A stretch of 64,000 nt of DNA from Microvirga lotononidis (GCF_034627025.1 NZ_CP141048.1:4850001-4914000), one strand, 5' to 3'; positions 18,919 to 27,656 are shown, numbered from the stretch's first letter. Numbers and translations are program-made. Notes: generated from the letters alone by a model not told the origin.

Positions 18919-19892
18919 TCATGGGCAGCGCCGTCGCCGAGGCAGGCGGCCCCATCGCGCAGCAGGAGCGGAAACGCGGCTCGTCCCTGACGCGGTCACG
19001 CGTCAGGGCGGCATGGCTCTTCATCGCGCCGAGCCTGATCGTCGTCGCGCTCATTGCGGGCTGGCCCCTGGCGCGGACGATCTGGTTCAGCTTCACGGAT
19101 GCCAGCCTGAACGACTTGAGCGACTACAAGTTCATCGGCCTTGAGAACTACCTCGCCAATTACGACGGCGAGTGGTTCGGGATCCTGATCGAGCCCGACT
19201 GGTGGCGCTCGGTCTGGAACACCTTGTGGTTCACGCTCGTGTCCGTCTCGCTCGAAACGGTGCTCGGCACCGTCGTGGCGCTGATCCTGAACGCGGCTTT
19301 CCCGGGACGCGGCCTCATGCGGGCCGTCATCCTCATCCCCTGGGCGATTCCGACCATTGTATCCGCCAAGATGTGGAGCTGGATGCTGCACGACCAGTTC
19401 GGCGTGATCAACGACCTCCTCCTGCGCATCGGCCTGATCGCCGCGCCGATCACATGGACGGCCAATGCCGACACGGCCCTGTGGTCCGCCGTCATGGTAG
19501 ACGTCTGGAAGCACACGTCGTTCATGGCGCTGCTCATCCTCGCCGCCCTGCAAATGCTGCCGCAAGACATCTATGAGGCCGCAAAAGTGGACGGCGTCTC
19601 GCCTGTCCGCGTGTTCTTCCGCGTGACCCTGCCGCTCATCAAGCCGGCGTTGCTGGTCGCGGTGATCTTCCGCTCGCTCGATGCGCTGAGAGTCTTCGAT
19701 CTCATCTACGTCCTGACGTCGAACTCCAAGGACACGGCTTCCATGTCGGTCTATGCGCGCCAGCAGCTCGTCGACTTCCAGGAAGTGGGTCTCGGCTCCG
19801 CCGCATCGACGCTGATCTTCCTCATCATCGCCCTCGTGGTCGTGATCACGCTCGCGGCGGGCCGCGTGCGGCTTGGGGAGGATCCGCGATGA
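18915..19892 (+). CDS. Sugar ABC transporter permease (MalF-type)
   Basis: A 325-residue inner-membrane permease with six to seven hydrophobic segments. The EAA loop that contacts the ATPase is visible as YEAAKVDGVSPVRVFFRVTL near residue 220. The cytoplasmic N-terminus of about 35 residues is Arg-rich. It overlaps the binding-protein gene and the next permease by 4 bp each, so the operon is tightly coupled. It is the MalF/ThuF-type partner of the pair. Confidence 0.93.
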   Translation: MIMGSAVAEAGGPIAQQERKRGSSLTRSRVRAAWLFIAPSLIVVALIAGWPLARTIWFSFTDASLNDLSDYKFIGLENYLANYDGEWFGILIEPDWWRSVWNTLWFTLVSVSLETVLGTVVALILNAAFPGRGLMRAVILIPWAIPTIVSAKMWSWMLHDQFGVINDLLLRIGLIAAPITWTANADTALWSAVMVDVWKHTSFMALLILAALQMLPQDIYEAAKVDGVSPVRVFFRVTLPLIKPALLVAVIFRSLDALRVFDLIYVLTSNSKDTASMSVYARQQLVDFQEVGLGSAASTLIFLIIALVVVITLAAGRVRLGEDPR

Positions 19893-20713
19893 AGCTGCTG
19901 GCCCGGACCGGTTTCTGGCTGCTCGTGATCGTCATCGCGTTCTTCGCGCTCTTTCCGTTCTATTACGCGATCATCTCCTCGTTCCGCACGGGCAGCGCCC
20001 TGTTCTCCGTGGCCTACCTGCCGGAGAGCTTCGACCCGTCGAACTATGTCGCCGTGTTCGAGCGCCAGCCCTTCGGTCGCAACATCCTGAACTCGGTCAT
20101 CGTGTCCGGCTCCGTGGTGGTGCTGTCCCTGGGCCTGGGCATCACGGCCGCCTACGCCTTCGGGCGCATCGCCTTCCGAGGCCGCTCGCTGCTGCTCATG
20201 ACGATCCTTTCCGTCTCCATGTTCCCGCAGGTGGCGGTGCTCGCGGGCATGTTCGAGCTGATCCGCAGCTTCGGCCTCTACAACACCCTGCCCGGCCTGA
20301 TCCTCGCCAACCTCATGCTGACCCTGCCTTTCACGATCTGGGTGCTCACCACCTTCATGCGCGAGCTGCCGAAGGAGATCGAGGAAGCCGCCTTCGTCGA
20401 CGGCGCGACGCCGTGGATCGTGGTGCGGCGCGTGTTCCTGCCGCTCATGGCGCCCGCCGCCGTGACCACGGGCCTGCTCGCCTTCATCGTGTCATGGAAC
20501 GAGTTTCTCTTCGCCCTCACCTTCACCCTCACCAACGAACGGCGCACCGTGCCGCCCGCCATCGCCCTCATGAGCGGCTCGACCGCCTATGAACTGCCCT
20601 GGGGCACGATCATGGCCGGATCCGTCATCGTGACGATCCCGATCATCGTCCTGGTGCTCGTGTTCCAACGCAAGATCGTCGCGGGCCTCACGGCGGGCGC
20701 GGTGAAGGGTTAA
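19889..20713 (+). CDS. Sugar ABC transporter permease (MalG-type)
   Basis: A 274-residue permease with six predicted membrane helices and the EAA loop EEAAFVDGATPWIVVRRVFL near residue 170. The N-terminal helix WLLVIVIAFFALFPFYYAII and the SWNEFLFALTFTL stretch are typical of MalG/ThuG subunits. It is coupled by a 4-bp overlap to the preceding permease. The gap to the ATPase gene holds half of a dispersed repeat. Confidence 0.93.
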   Translation: MKLLARTGFWLLVIVIAFFALFPFYYAIISSFRTGSALFSVAYLPESFDPSNYVAVFERQPFGRNILNSVIVSGSVVVLSLGLGITAAYAFGRIAFRGRSLLLMTILSVSMFPQVAVLAGMFELIRSFGLYNTLPGLILANLMLTLPFTIWVLTTFMRELPKEIEEAAFVDGATPWIVVRRVFLPLMAPAAVTTGLLAFIVSWNEFLFALTFTLTNERRTVPPAIALMSGSTAYELPWGTIMAGSVIVTIPIIVLVLVFQRKIVAGLTAGAVKG

Positions 20714-20760
20714 AGCAGCGAACGCAAAAGTGGGAACCGGTTTTGCGTGCAAAGATGCGA
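20712..20760 (-). repeat. Half copy of the 105-bp two-hairpin repeat
   Basis: On the minus strand this reads CGCATCTTTGCACGCAAAAC followed by CGGTTCCCACTTTTGCG, the second half of the element found complete at 26117, 36274 and 39702. The first hairpin is absent. It sits inside the ABC operon between the second permease and the ATPase, beginning at the permease stop codon. Confidence 0.8.
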
Positions 20761-20788
20761 GAGAACTTAGTTCAGGGAAGTCTGAGCA

Positions 20789-21922
20789 ATGGCTGATGTG
20801 GTCCTCAAGAACGTCCAGAAATCCTTCGGTCGGGTGAAGGTCATCCACGGCGTCGATCTCGACGTCCGCGACGGCGAGTTCGTGGTCTTCGTCGGTCCGT
20901 CGGGCTGCGGGAAATCCACCCTGCTGCGCCTCATCGCCGGGCTCGAGGACATCACGGCGGGCGAACTCTTCATCGACGGCGAGCGCGTGAACGACCTCGT
21001 GCCGGCCAGACGCGGCATCGCCATGGTGTTCCAGTCCTACGCGCTCTACCCCCATATGAACGTCTACGACAACATGGCCTTCGGCCTGGAGCTGGCGAAG
21101 GCCTCGAAGGCTCAGATCGACGCCAAGGTGCGTGAGGCCGCGCGCCTGCTGCAGATCGACACTCTTCTCGACCGCAAGCCCAGGCAGCTCTCCGGCGGCC
21201 AGCGCCAGCGCGTCGCCATCGGCCGTGCCATCGTGCGCGATCCGAAGGTGTTCCTCTTCGACGAGCCCCTGTCCAACCTCGATGCCGCCTTGCGCGTGCA
21301 GACCCGCATTGAGATCGCCAAGCTCCACAACGACACGCGCGCGACCATGATCTATGTGACGCACGATCAGGTGGAGGCGATGACCCTCGCCGACCGGATC
21401 GTGGTGCTCAACGGGGGCAGGATCGAGCAGGTCGGCACGCCGCTCGACCTCTATCATCGCCCGGCCAATCTTTTTGTTGCCGGCTTCATCGGCTCGCCGC
21501 AGATGAACTTCATCGAATGCCAGGTCGCGGGCGTCGGTCCGGACGAGGTGCTGGTGAGCCTTCCCAGCGGCGGCACCCTGTCGGTGCCGGTGTCTCCGGC
21601 GGCCGTCCAGCCGGGCGAGCGCATCACCCTCGGCGTTAGGCCCGACCATGTGCGGGTCAGCCCTCAGGGCGGGCTTTCGGGACGGGTCGAACTGGTCGAG
21701 GAACTGGGCGAGAACCATCTTCTCTATGTCGATGTGGGCCAGGGCCGCCGCCTCACGGTCCGCGAGCCGGGCGACGCACGCCACGGGGCCGGGAGCACCA
21801 TCGCCCTCGAAATCGACCGCGAATCCTGCCACCTGTTCAAGTCTTCCGGGGAAGCGCTGCCGTCATGCGCCGACAGCCCTAGGCCAGCACCATCCTCGCC
21901 GGACCTCACCAGGGTGGCGTGA
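20789..21922 (+). CDS. ugpC: Sugar ABC transporter ATP-binding protein (UgpC/MalK family)
   Basis: A 377-residue ATPase that powers the preceding permeases. Walker A GPSGCGKST is near residue 37, the ABC signature LSGGQRQRVAIGRA near 135, Walker B FLFDEPLSNLD near 155, and the H-loop TMIYVTHDQVEAMT follows. The C-terminal TOBE/regulatory domain is present (LGVRPDHVRVSPQGGLSG). The last 25 residues are Pro/Ser-rich and unlike the family; they could reflect late read-through into repeat-rich DNA. MsmX/UgpC-type ATPases often serve several importers, so the symbol reflects family and not substrate. Confidence 0.92.
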   Translation: MADVVLKNVQKSFGRVKVIHGVDLDVRDGEFVVFVGPSGCGKSTLLRLIAGLEDITAGELFIDGERVNDLVPARRGIAMVFQSYALYPHMNVYDNMAFGLELAKASKAQIDAKVREAARLLQIDTLLDRKPRQLSGGQRQRVAIGRAIVRDPKVFLFDEPLSNLDAALRVQTRIEIAKLHNDTRATMIYVTHDQVEAMTLADRIVVLNGGRIEQVGTPLDLYHRPANLFVAGFIGSPQMNFIECQVAGVGPDEVLVSLPSGGTLSVPVSPAAVQPGERITLGVRPDHVRVSPQGGLSGRVELVEELGENHLLYVDVGQGRRLTVREPGDARHGAGSTIALEIDRESCHLFKSSGEALPSCADSPRPAPSSPDLTRVA

Positions 21923-22239
21923 GCCCCCGCTTTCTGGGCACAACCCCGTCATGGCCGTCCCCGGACTTGATCCGGGACCAGTCCCGGCCATCCCTATAAG
22001 GTGAAGCGCTCCGCTGTCATCCCCGGCGTACGCAGTACGGGAAGGGGATCCATGGCGTTGCGGCTGATCGTGGATTCCCTTCCCCTCCGCTGCGCTTCGG
22101 CCGGGAATGACACTGACGGCGCCTCTCCTCATCGTCATCACCAGCCCAAGGCCGGTGATGACGATCACACTCCCGTCTCGACGCCGGCCCGGTTCCCCTA
22201 TACTGGCTGGTACAGGCAGGGACGACGAGGAGACCGCCC
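21923..22239. repeat. Repeat-filled gap: composite and bipartite palindromic elements
   Basis: No gene is seen here. From about 21947 to 22112 runs the inverted counterpart of the composite at 12974-13128: hairpin region ATGGCCGTCCCCGGACTTG, then GTGAAGCGCTCCGCTGTCAT, then GGATTCCCTTCCCCTCCGCT and CGGCCGGGAATGACA. A further hairpin follows near 22130-22160 (TCATCACC ... GGCCGGTGATGA). The last 40 bases lead to ruvX. Confidence 0.7.
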
Positions 22240-22800
22240 ATGATCTCACGCGACGACGAACTGGTCGCCTTCATCGACGGCCTGCAGCCCCGTGCCCGCC
22301 TCATGGGCCTCGATCTCGGCACCAAGACCATCGGCCTCGCGCTGTCGGACGTAGAGCGGCGCATCGCGACCCCGCTGGAGACCATCAAGCGGGTGAAGTT
22401 CACCCCCGATGTGGGGCGCATCAAGGACCTCGTCGCCCGCTACGAGGTCGGCGGCCTCGTCTTCGGCCTGCCGCTCAACATGGACGGCACGGAAGGCCCC
22501 CGCTCCCAGGCGACCCGCGCCTTCGTGCGCAACATGAAGCCCCTCCTGCCGCTGCCGGTCCTGTTCTGGGACGAGCGCATGTCCACCATGGTGGTGACCC
22601 GCACGCTCCTCGACGCGGACGCCTCCCGCGCCAAGCGGGCCGACGCCGTCGACAAGATGGCCGCCGCCTACATCCTCCAGGGCGCCCTCGACCGCTACGA
22701 GCGCATCGCGGCCGATGCGGAGGACGCAGCCGACGAAGCCGCCCTCCGGTCCGGCCTCGACCTGGACAACCCGCCGGAAGGCGGATCGCTCGACGACTAG
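22240..22800 (+). CDS. ruvX: Holliday junction resolvase-like protein RuvX (YqgF)
   Basis: A 186-residue RNase H-fold protein of the RuvX/YqgF family, implicated in 16S rRNA 5' maturation and related to Holliday-junction nucleases. Key motifs are [15 protein letters not shown] near residue 30 (first catalytic Asp), [13 protein letters not shown] in the middle, FWDERMST and the late [13 protein letters not shown]-terminal acidic tail ([16 protein letters not shown]) is longer than in E. coli. It precedes tRNA-Gln by about 150 bases. In related genomes it is commonly near gatCAB, as here. Confidence 0.94.
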   Translation: MISRDDELVAFIDGLQPRARLMGLDLGTKTIGLALSDVERRIATPLETIKRVKFTPDVGRIKDLVARYEVGGLVFGLPLNMDGTEGPRSQATRAFVRNMKPLLPLPVLFWDERMSTMVVTRTLLDADASRAKRADAVDKMAAAYILQGALDRYERIAADAEDAADEAALRSGLDLDNPPEGGSLDD

Positions 22801-22946
22801 CCCGAGACCCGCCTAAGCCCGAATTCAAGGCTTGACGCGCCCTCAAAAGCCCCCTATCTCACCGCCAACCGCGACGCCGGTTTCGAATCCCCGCCTCCGA
22901 TGCTGAGACAAAGCCTCAGGCAAGGCCAAGGGTTCGATGGCTTCGG

Positions 22947-23020
22947 TGGGGGATAGTTTAATGGTAGAACAGCGGACTCTGACTCCGTTAGTCTTGGTTC
23001 GAATCCAGGTCCCCCAGCCA
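22947..23020 (+). tRNA. tRNA-Gln (anticodon CTG)
   Basis: Acceptor arms TGGGGGA and TCCCCCA pair completely, followed by discriminator G and an encoded CCA. The D-arm contains TTTAATGGTAGAAC. The anticodon stem GCGGA/TCCGT encloses loop CTCTGAC, giving anticodon CTG. The T-arm has GGTTCGAATCC. It reads CAG glutamine codons. A perfect 9-bp hairpin follows immediately. Confidence 0.97.
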
Positions 23021-23021
23021 C

Positions 23022-23050
23022 TTCCAATCATTGAGAGATTCTGATTGGAA
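23022..23050 (+). terminator. Hairpin directly after tRNA-Gln
   Basis: TTCCAATCA and TGATTGGAA form a perfect 9-bp stem with an 11-base loop, starting two bases after the tRNA CCA. There is no T-run, so it may be a processing or weak termination signal. Confidence 0.45.
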
Positions 23051-23296
23051 CCGCCCCTTCGGCCAGGGCATTTTACGGCCGTTTACACCTTTCGCATTGA
23101 AACATCCCAAGCCACCGTGGCCGGCGATGCGCGCAGGATCGCTGGTTCGATCCCTCCTTCTTCTCTTTCGGAGGCTGATAAAGGGCGAGCCAAAAGGAAA
23201 TAGGCCCCAAAGCCCCGCTGATCTCTATTCGCTCATCCAAAGCCGAGCTTCATCGACGCTGCCGGGGTGAAGCAGGCTCTTTCGCTCAGGTATAGA

Positions 23297-23587
23297 TTAG
23301 TACCTGTCCCGCCGCGTAGCCCACATGCCAACCAAGACTCCTACAGGCACACCTAAGCCCCAGAAGAGATACAGGCCGATCAAGAATACCGAACCCACTT
23401 CATCCCACGGGAGGAGAATGTCTCGGCCGGAGCGAAATCGTTCACCGGGAGCATAGATGGCTCCGAAGAGCAATGCCCGGCCAACCTGCATCGAGGCGAG
23501 GATACAAGGCAGGAGTGTCACGCCAAGAATGGCATATCCTCCGACACCCCAGTGATCGGGCTTGGGACAGGGCTTATTCGCAGCCAT
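23297..23587 (-). CDS. Small membrane protein, unknown function
   Basis: A 96-residue protein with two strongly hydrophobic segments (YAILGVTLLPCILASMQVG and VFLIGLYLFWGLGVPVGVLV) and a basic C-terminal WATRRDRY. The ATG is preceded by GGAG at proper spacing. No family is recognised. It lies in the accessory stretch after tRNA-Gln and stands alone. The 296-base gap upstream shows nothing else. Confidence 0.6.
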   Translation of the reverse strand: MAANKPCPKPDHWGVGGYAILGVTLLPCILASMQVGRALLFGAIYAPGERFRSGRDILLPWDEVGSVFLIGLYLFWGLGVPVGVLVGMWATRRDRY

Positions 23588-23883
23588 TCTGCAGCAACTC
23601 CATACGCCAAGAGCTCAGGATACCTGTCTCTGGTCGTAAAGAAGCGCCCTCCCTCGCGAACCGATTGTTTATCCTGCCGGTCGATAGAGCCTCATCTATG
23701 ACTGATTCCCGCGACACCACTGCCATCTCCGAGATCACAGGTGAGCCCATAAGTGGGAGACAGGACGGACGGTCACACCCTCTACCTCTTTAGGGCGTAT
23801 CGCCCGTGGTCTCGCATTGCCCTTAGATTTCGGAAAGCGCGTCTGAGACATCACCGGAGCTGCGCCATACCTGAGGGGCAGCA

Positions 23884-24066
23884 ATGGTCTATGGCCACAG
23901 CGAGACGGACGTGAGGCTGGATGAGAAACGACAGGAAGTGAATGCCCGTCTTGCGCGCGAGACGAGGATCGGCTGGCCTACTCTGACGATCGTTGCCGTA
24001 CTCATCGTCTTTGGCGCGACGATCGCTCTCTATTTGGCCTTGGGAGCCTGTAGCGGCCGGTATTAG
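23884..24066 (+). CDS. Very small single-pass membrane protein
   Basis: A 60-residue protein with a charged N-terminus (residues 1-28) and one membrane helix (WPTLTIVAVLIVFGATIALYLALGA). A GAGGGG site stands 5 bases before the ATG, which supports translation. No homology is recognised; such short proteins are easily over-called, so confidence is moderate. Confidence 0.5.
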   Translation: MVYGHSETDVRLDEKRQEVNARLARETRIGWPTLTIVAVLIVFGATIALYLALGACSGRY

Positions 24067-24240
24067 CAGGCTGAAAGGCACCGGCCGGAGCCTCTTTAAC
24101 ACGTCATCAGGCGCGACCGCCGCGCTCATCGGAGCCAGCGAGGATGTCAGATGATCGACCGCGCTCTTCTCAAACGACCTCCCCACACCAGCGGCGTCAG
24201 GTAGCTCGCCGGCGAACCCGTGCACGAGCAAATGGCATCG

Positions 24241-24441
24241 CTATCGGCCGGCATCGCCCCGATTTCCCGTGTTGCCTTGGTCTCCTCGATTGCCCGAGCC
24301 TTGCGACAGCGGCCGGCACTCGCCGTTGACCCGCTGTTCTCCCACCATGCAGGGTCTGTCACGAGGGCCGGGTTCCGCCGAGGCTGGCCCGAGGCCGATC
24401 ATCAGACTTCCGGCGATTGCGGATCCATACATCCAGTTCAT
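24241..24441 (-). CDS. Small secreted Gly/Asn-rich protein
   Basis: A 66-residue protein with a signal peptide (MNWMYGSAIAGSLMIGLGPASAE) and a short mature part with two cysteines (RPCMVGEQRVNGECRP) and a repetitive tail of GN-R-G-D-type units. The start at 24441 is strongly supported by AAGGAGAGGAG just upstream. A longer frame begins at 24510 but lacks the signal peptide at its start. Function unknown. Confidence 0.62.
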   Translation of the reverse strand: MNWMYGSAIAGSLMIGLGPASAEPGPRDRPCMVGEQRVNGECRPLSQGSGNRGDQGNTGNRGDAGR

Positions 24442-25195
24442 TTGAACTCTCCTCTCCTTCGAGCGTCGGACGCTCCAGAGGCCGCAAGGTTTCCCTGGAG
24501 ATCGACACATCTTTGCGACTGACGTTGCCGAGCAGGATCCTCAAGACCAGAAGGACGAGAACCGGAGACCAGCGCCTGGGGCTTGATCGGGATCCGAGAC
24601 CTACAAGCGGCGGCGAAGATCATCGCGACGATGCGGCCGCTGCAGCGGCCAGAGAGGCCAAGAAGACATAAACGCAGCAAAATGGGCCGAGCTTAGTTCT
24701 TCAAACAGTTCTCGGCTCTTTAACGGTGATTTGCCTCTGCGGTGCCGCGACTCCGTTCCCTTGAGCAGATCTCAGGTAAGAGAATTGCAAATCCTCAGCC
24801 CTGGATCGGGCAATATCTCATAATGAGGCAAGTTTTTCCTAGAATTGTAACCTATCCGACAGACAGATGAGCGTGATCTCCATATCAAGATCTGACGGAC
24901 CATTGGCCCCTACGGTCCGGAACTCAGAGCGCTTCCTTGAGAAAGGTAAAGCGCTCTTCTTTTGTGAGCACCGGGCGAACCATCGGGCCGCGCATCATTG
25001 TTACCACAGCCCGTCATGGGCTTCTGCTCTGGCGCTATTGGCCTCCCGCAGGATGTCCAAGGAATCGCTGACCCAGGCGGGTTGATTACGTCACATGGTG
25101 AAGCCAGGACAGAAGCGCGTGGCTGCGGCACCGCTCGGGAGAGACCAATGCCGCTCTTGCCAGCGAGAAGGCCCTGAGCTCTCCCTGAAGGCCCG
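24442..25195. other. Gene-poor stretch, partly AT-rich
   Basis: No convincing coding region is visible: open frames here have no ribosome-binding site, no recognisable motif and disagree with each other. The segment 24680-24870 is more AT-rich than the window average. It contains two hairpins followed by T-rich tails, a weak one at 24687-24722 and a strong one at 24927-24964, suggesting an unannotated transcript. Confidence 0.5.
24927..24964 (+). terminator. Orphan Rho-independent terminator
   Basis: An 8-bp stem GAGCGCTT / AAGCGCTC with a 14-base loop is followed by TTCTTTTG on the plus strand. No gene ends nearby on this strand, so it may close a small RNA that begins in the AT-rich region around 24800-24850. 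Confidence 0.6.
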
Positions 25196-26044
25196 CTAGC
25201 CCTGCGGCGTGACGTCGACCTTGAACCACTTCATCGACAGGGTCTTGGCAGTGCCATCCTGAATGGCCGAGTGAATGGCTTCGTTGAACTTGGCCTTCAG
25301 TTCGGCGTCATCTTTACGCAAGCCAATGCCGATGCCTCCGCCGAGCACGCCGCCCGTCAAGGAGGGACCGACAAGCGCATAGCCGGTTTTGAAGTCAGGC
25401 TTCTCGAGCGTCCCCATGATCTGCGTCGCGCCCGCGAAGACGGCGTCCAGGCGGCCAGACGCGAGGTCGAGATCGTGCTGCTCGACCGTCTTATACTCGC
25501 GAATGTCCACGCTATCCTTCAGGTACTTGTCGGCGAAGGCGGACTGGATGGTCGAGACCTGCACGCCGAGAGTCTTGCCTTTCAGCAATGGCTTGATCGC
25601 GTCGATCGCCTTCTCCGCCTCCGCGGGCTGGCTGGAGAGATTGTAGGATTGCCCCGTGCCCGGCATCTTGGCGAGGGGCGAGCCGGTCGCCACGAGGAAA
25701 CCGTTCGGGGAGTCGGCGTAGCGGTCGCTGAAATCGATGGCTTTCCGTCGCTCATCGGTGATGGTCATGGCATCCATGATGGCATCGAACTTCCTCGCAT
25801 TCAGAGCCGGGATCATGCCATCCCAATCCTGGGCGACGATCTCGCATTTGACCTTCATCCGGGCGCAGAGGTCGTTGGCGAGGTCGATCTCGAAGCCCTC
25901 GAGCTTGCCGCCCGCGCCCGTGAAGTTCCACGGCGCATAGGCCCCTTCCACCGCGATCTTCACCGTTCGATCCTGAGCCATCGCAGGGCCGGCGGCAATC
26001 ATTCCGGAAAAGAGGGCAGCACTGAGCAGTTTCGCGAATGTCAT
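25196..26044 (-). CDS. Amino-acid ABC transporter substrate-binding protein
   Basis: A 282-residue periplasmic binding protein of solute-binding family 3 (lysine/arginine/ornithine- or octopine-like). After a signal peptide ending PAMAQD come VEGAYAPWNFTGAGGKLEGFEIDLANDLC, typical of the family, and the ligand-contact stretch FDAIMDAMTITDERRKAIDFSDRY split over two lobes. I use the ATG at 26044 with an AGGAAG site; 47 upstream residues in the open frame come from repeat-derived sequence. No permease or ATPase gene is nearby, so it is an orphan. Confidence 0.9.
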   Translation of the reverse strand: MTFAKLLSAALFSGMIAAGPAMAQDRTVKIAVEGAYAPWNFTGAGGKLEGFEIDLANDLCARMKVKCEIVAQDWDGMIPALNARKFDAIMDAMTITDERRKAIDFSDRYADSPNGFLVATGSPLAKMPGTGQSYNLSSQPAEAEKAIDAIKPLLKGKTLGVQVSTIQSAFADKYLKDSVDIREYKTVEQHDLDLASGRLDAVFAGATQIMGTLEKPDFKTGYALVGPSLTGGVLGGGIGIGLRKDDAELKAKFNEAIHSAIQDGTAKTLSMKWFKVDVTPQG

Positions 26045-26116
26045 CTGAGTCTTCCTGGGGCGAAGATTGAACGTACAGTCAAAGTCGCCCGGGCCATCGA
26101 ACGAGAGCCGGAACGC

Positions 26117-26223
26117 TGGAGCATCGGACGTAAAATCGAACTCACGTCCGATGCTCCAACTTTCTGATTTGAAGCATCTTTCCACGCAAAACCGGTTCCC
26201 ACTTTTGCGTTCGGTGCTTTAGA
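26117..26223 (+). repeat. 105-bp two-hairpin repeat, copy 1
   Basis: First hairpin: GCATCGGACGT ... ACGTCCGATGC. Then the conserved linker CATCTTTCCACGCAAAACC and the second hairpin CGCAAAACCGGTTCCCACTTTTGCG, ending with GTGCTTTAGA. Two other complete copies are at 36274 and 39702 in the same orientation. It lies upstream of the orphan binding-protein gene. Confidence 0.88.
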
Positions 26224-26319
26224 CCATCGAACCCGAAAGAGGAACGTCTTCCGGAGCCGATGGCCATCGTCGCGAATGCATGGATCCGTGCGGGTCTCGC
26301 GTCCCGCACGATGCGCTCG

Positions 26320-26970
26320 TCACTGATGATTGGCGTCTTTCCTTTTGGCGCCAGACCGTCCAGTGATCTTACGGCTGTCTCTGCCGCTCTTCTCGCCCGA
26401 CGAGCCGCCGAGGGCGCCCGTCAGGACATCTCCTGCGGCCCCGATGGCAGCCGCGGCGACCTCAAGCGGAGCAGCAACGATCTCGGCACCCAGGCTTCCG
26501 GCAGCCGATACGGCTCTTCGGCCTTCCTGCGTTGCGCCTGCCTGCTGTGACGGCCCTTCCGCACGGGGTGTCTCCAGCACCGTCGCAATCGCCCTGAGCG
26601 CCTCTGCCATCACGGCGCGAGCCTGTGGAGAGGTGAGCGTCGTCTCGAGCGAAGAGAGCCATGCCATCGGGTTCAGCATGCCACCTTGCGAGCGGGCCGT
26701 CGCTCTGGCCGGCGCCGTAGATCGCGACCTCGCAGCACCAGAGGTCGAACGGGGCTTCCTCTGGGCTCCGGCAGAGGATTGGGATTTCGTGGAAAGGGCT
26801 TGAGACTTGGACATGGACCGTGAGTGGGCCATCGCCTTGGGTTGTGCACGCTTGGAAGCGCCGGTCTTCTTTGCGGACGCTGATCGGGAGGCGGACTTTG
26901 ACGCCGATTTCGCCGGCGACTTCCGGCTCCTGCTGGGTTGAGACGATCCGCCCTTCTTGTTCGTAGCCAT
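26320..26970 (-). CDS. Basic Ser/Lys/Ala-rich protein with histone-H1-like N-terminal tail
   Basis: A 216-residue protein. The N-terminal 95 residues after MATNKKGGSS are almost entirely Ser, Lys, Arg and Ala with short KSASKSAS-type repeats, resembling the tails of bacterial H1-like proteins. The C-terminal half has a predicted helical region (MLNPMAWLSSLETTL, QARAVMAEALRAIATVLE) and an Ala/Gly-rich amphipathic stretch (AEIVAAPLEVAAAAIGAAGD). The start is fixed by GAAGGAA upstream. DNA or polyanion binding, or association with a granule or membrane, would fit; neither is proven. Confidence 0.65.
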   Translation of the reverse strand: MATNKKGGSSQPSRSRKSPAKSASKSASRSASAKKTGASKRAQPKAMAHSRSMSKSQALSTKSQSSAGAQRKPRSTSGAARSRSTAPARATARSQGGMLNPMAWLSSLETTLTSPQARAVMAEALRAIATVLETPRAEGPSQQAGATQEGRRAVSAAGSLGAEIVAAPLEVAAAAIGAAGDVLTGALGGSSGEKSGRDSRKITGRSGAKRKDANHQ

Positions 26971-27309
26971 GGTCGTTCCTTCATCTGCTGGGTCGTCACC
27001 CGACCGAAACGAGGAGAAATTGTCCCCAATCATGACAATGTCAGCATGCCCGTTCGGTTCGGTCGGCCTGTCCGACAGATGCAGGTTTATGATCACTCTG
27101 GCGGATCGCACGGAGCACGGTCAGGAGCCTGGAGCAGCCTGCGCATGGTCCAGGTGGCTCGAAATCAGGACCTCGGGTCGAAGCCGAACTCCCGACGGAG
27201 GCCATGGCGGGGTCCGTCTGGCAGTTCCTTTACAGGAGAATGGCAGGGCAGAAGGACGATACCGCCTCCGCCCCTCCTGTTCGACCGGACGCCACGAGGA
27301 TCGGAGCCG
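26971..27309. other. Intergenic stretch without recognised feature
   Basis: Contains the promoter-proximal region of the basic protein. Open frames on both strands lack ribosome-binding sites and low-complexity-free composition. I see no repeat, hairpin or RNA here that I can support. Confidence 0.4.
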
Positions 27310-27594
27310 TCATGGGGAGGCGGGGTCCGCTTTGCCGGTCGGTCGGGAAGCCTGTTTCAACTGGGCACGGATCATATCGAGCAATTTCTCCTCGGACATG
27401 GTCCGCTCCCAATCGCCGGGCAGTTCGACGCGCACCGATTGCGCGCTGCCCGAAGGCGTGCAAACCACCTGGTAGATGTCAGCCGTTCCATCGACCCGAG
27501 CCGCCTCGGTCTTCTCGGCATCGGTACCCAGGCCTGAGAAGGCCTGAATACAGGTCCATGTGATGCCGTCCGGGTCCGTGACTTCGCGAGGCAT
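27310..27594 (-). CDS. Conserved-looking small protein, unknown function
   Basis: A 94-residue cytoplasmic protein starting at the internal ATG that gives MPREVTDPDGITWTCIQAF. It has two cysteines (TWTCIQ, QVVCTPSG) and an acidic helical C-terminal part (MSEEKLLDMIRAQLKQA). It lies 62 bases after the NepR-like gene on the same strand, so co-transcription is likely. No family name can be given. The start 54 bases further upstream seems less likely because its extra residues are Arg/Cys-rich and unstructured. Confidence 0.62.
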   Translation of the reverse strand: MPREVTDPDGITWTCIQAFSGLGTDAEKTEAARVDGTADIYQVVCTPSGSAQSVRVELPGDWERTMSEEKLLDMIRAQLKQASRPTGKADPASP

Positions 27595-27656
27595 GGGGCT
27601 GATCGCTCCTGGTGACCGTTGCGTTCGACAACGGCAAACCGCAGCCACCGTTCCGC

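Noticed and set aside
17653..21922. Naming the sugar transporter thuEFGK
   Set aside because: Similarity to the trehalose/maltose group is visible, but no catabolic gene is adjacent and the ligand cannot be read from sequence alone.
23136..23160. A GGTTCGATCCC stretch resembling a tRNA T-arm after tRNA-Gln
   Set aside because: No acceptor, anticodon or D-arm can be built around it and it does not match the tRNA-Gln end; at most it is an ancient remnant.
24867..25085. A 72-codon open frame
   Set aside because: It spans a strong terminator hairpin, has no ribosome-binding site and no recognisable protein features.
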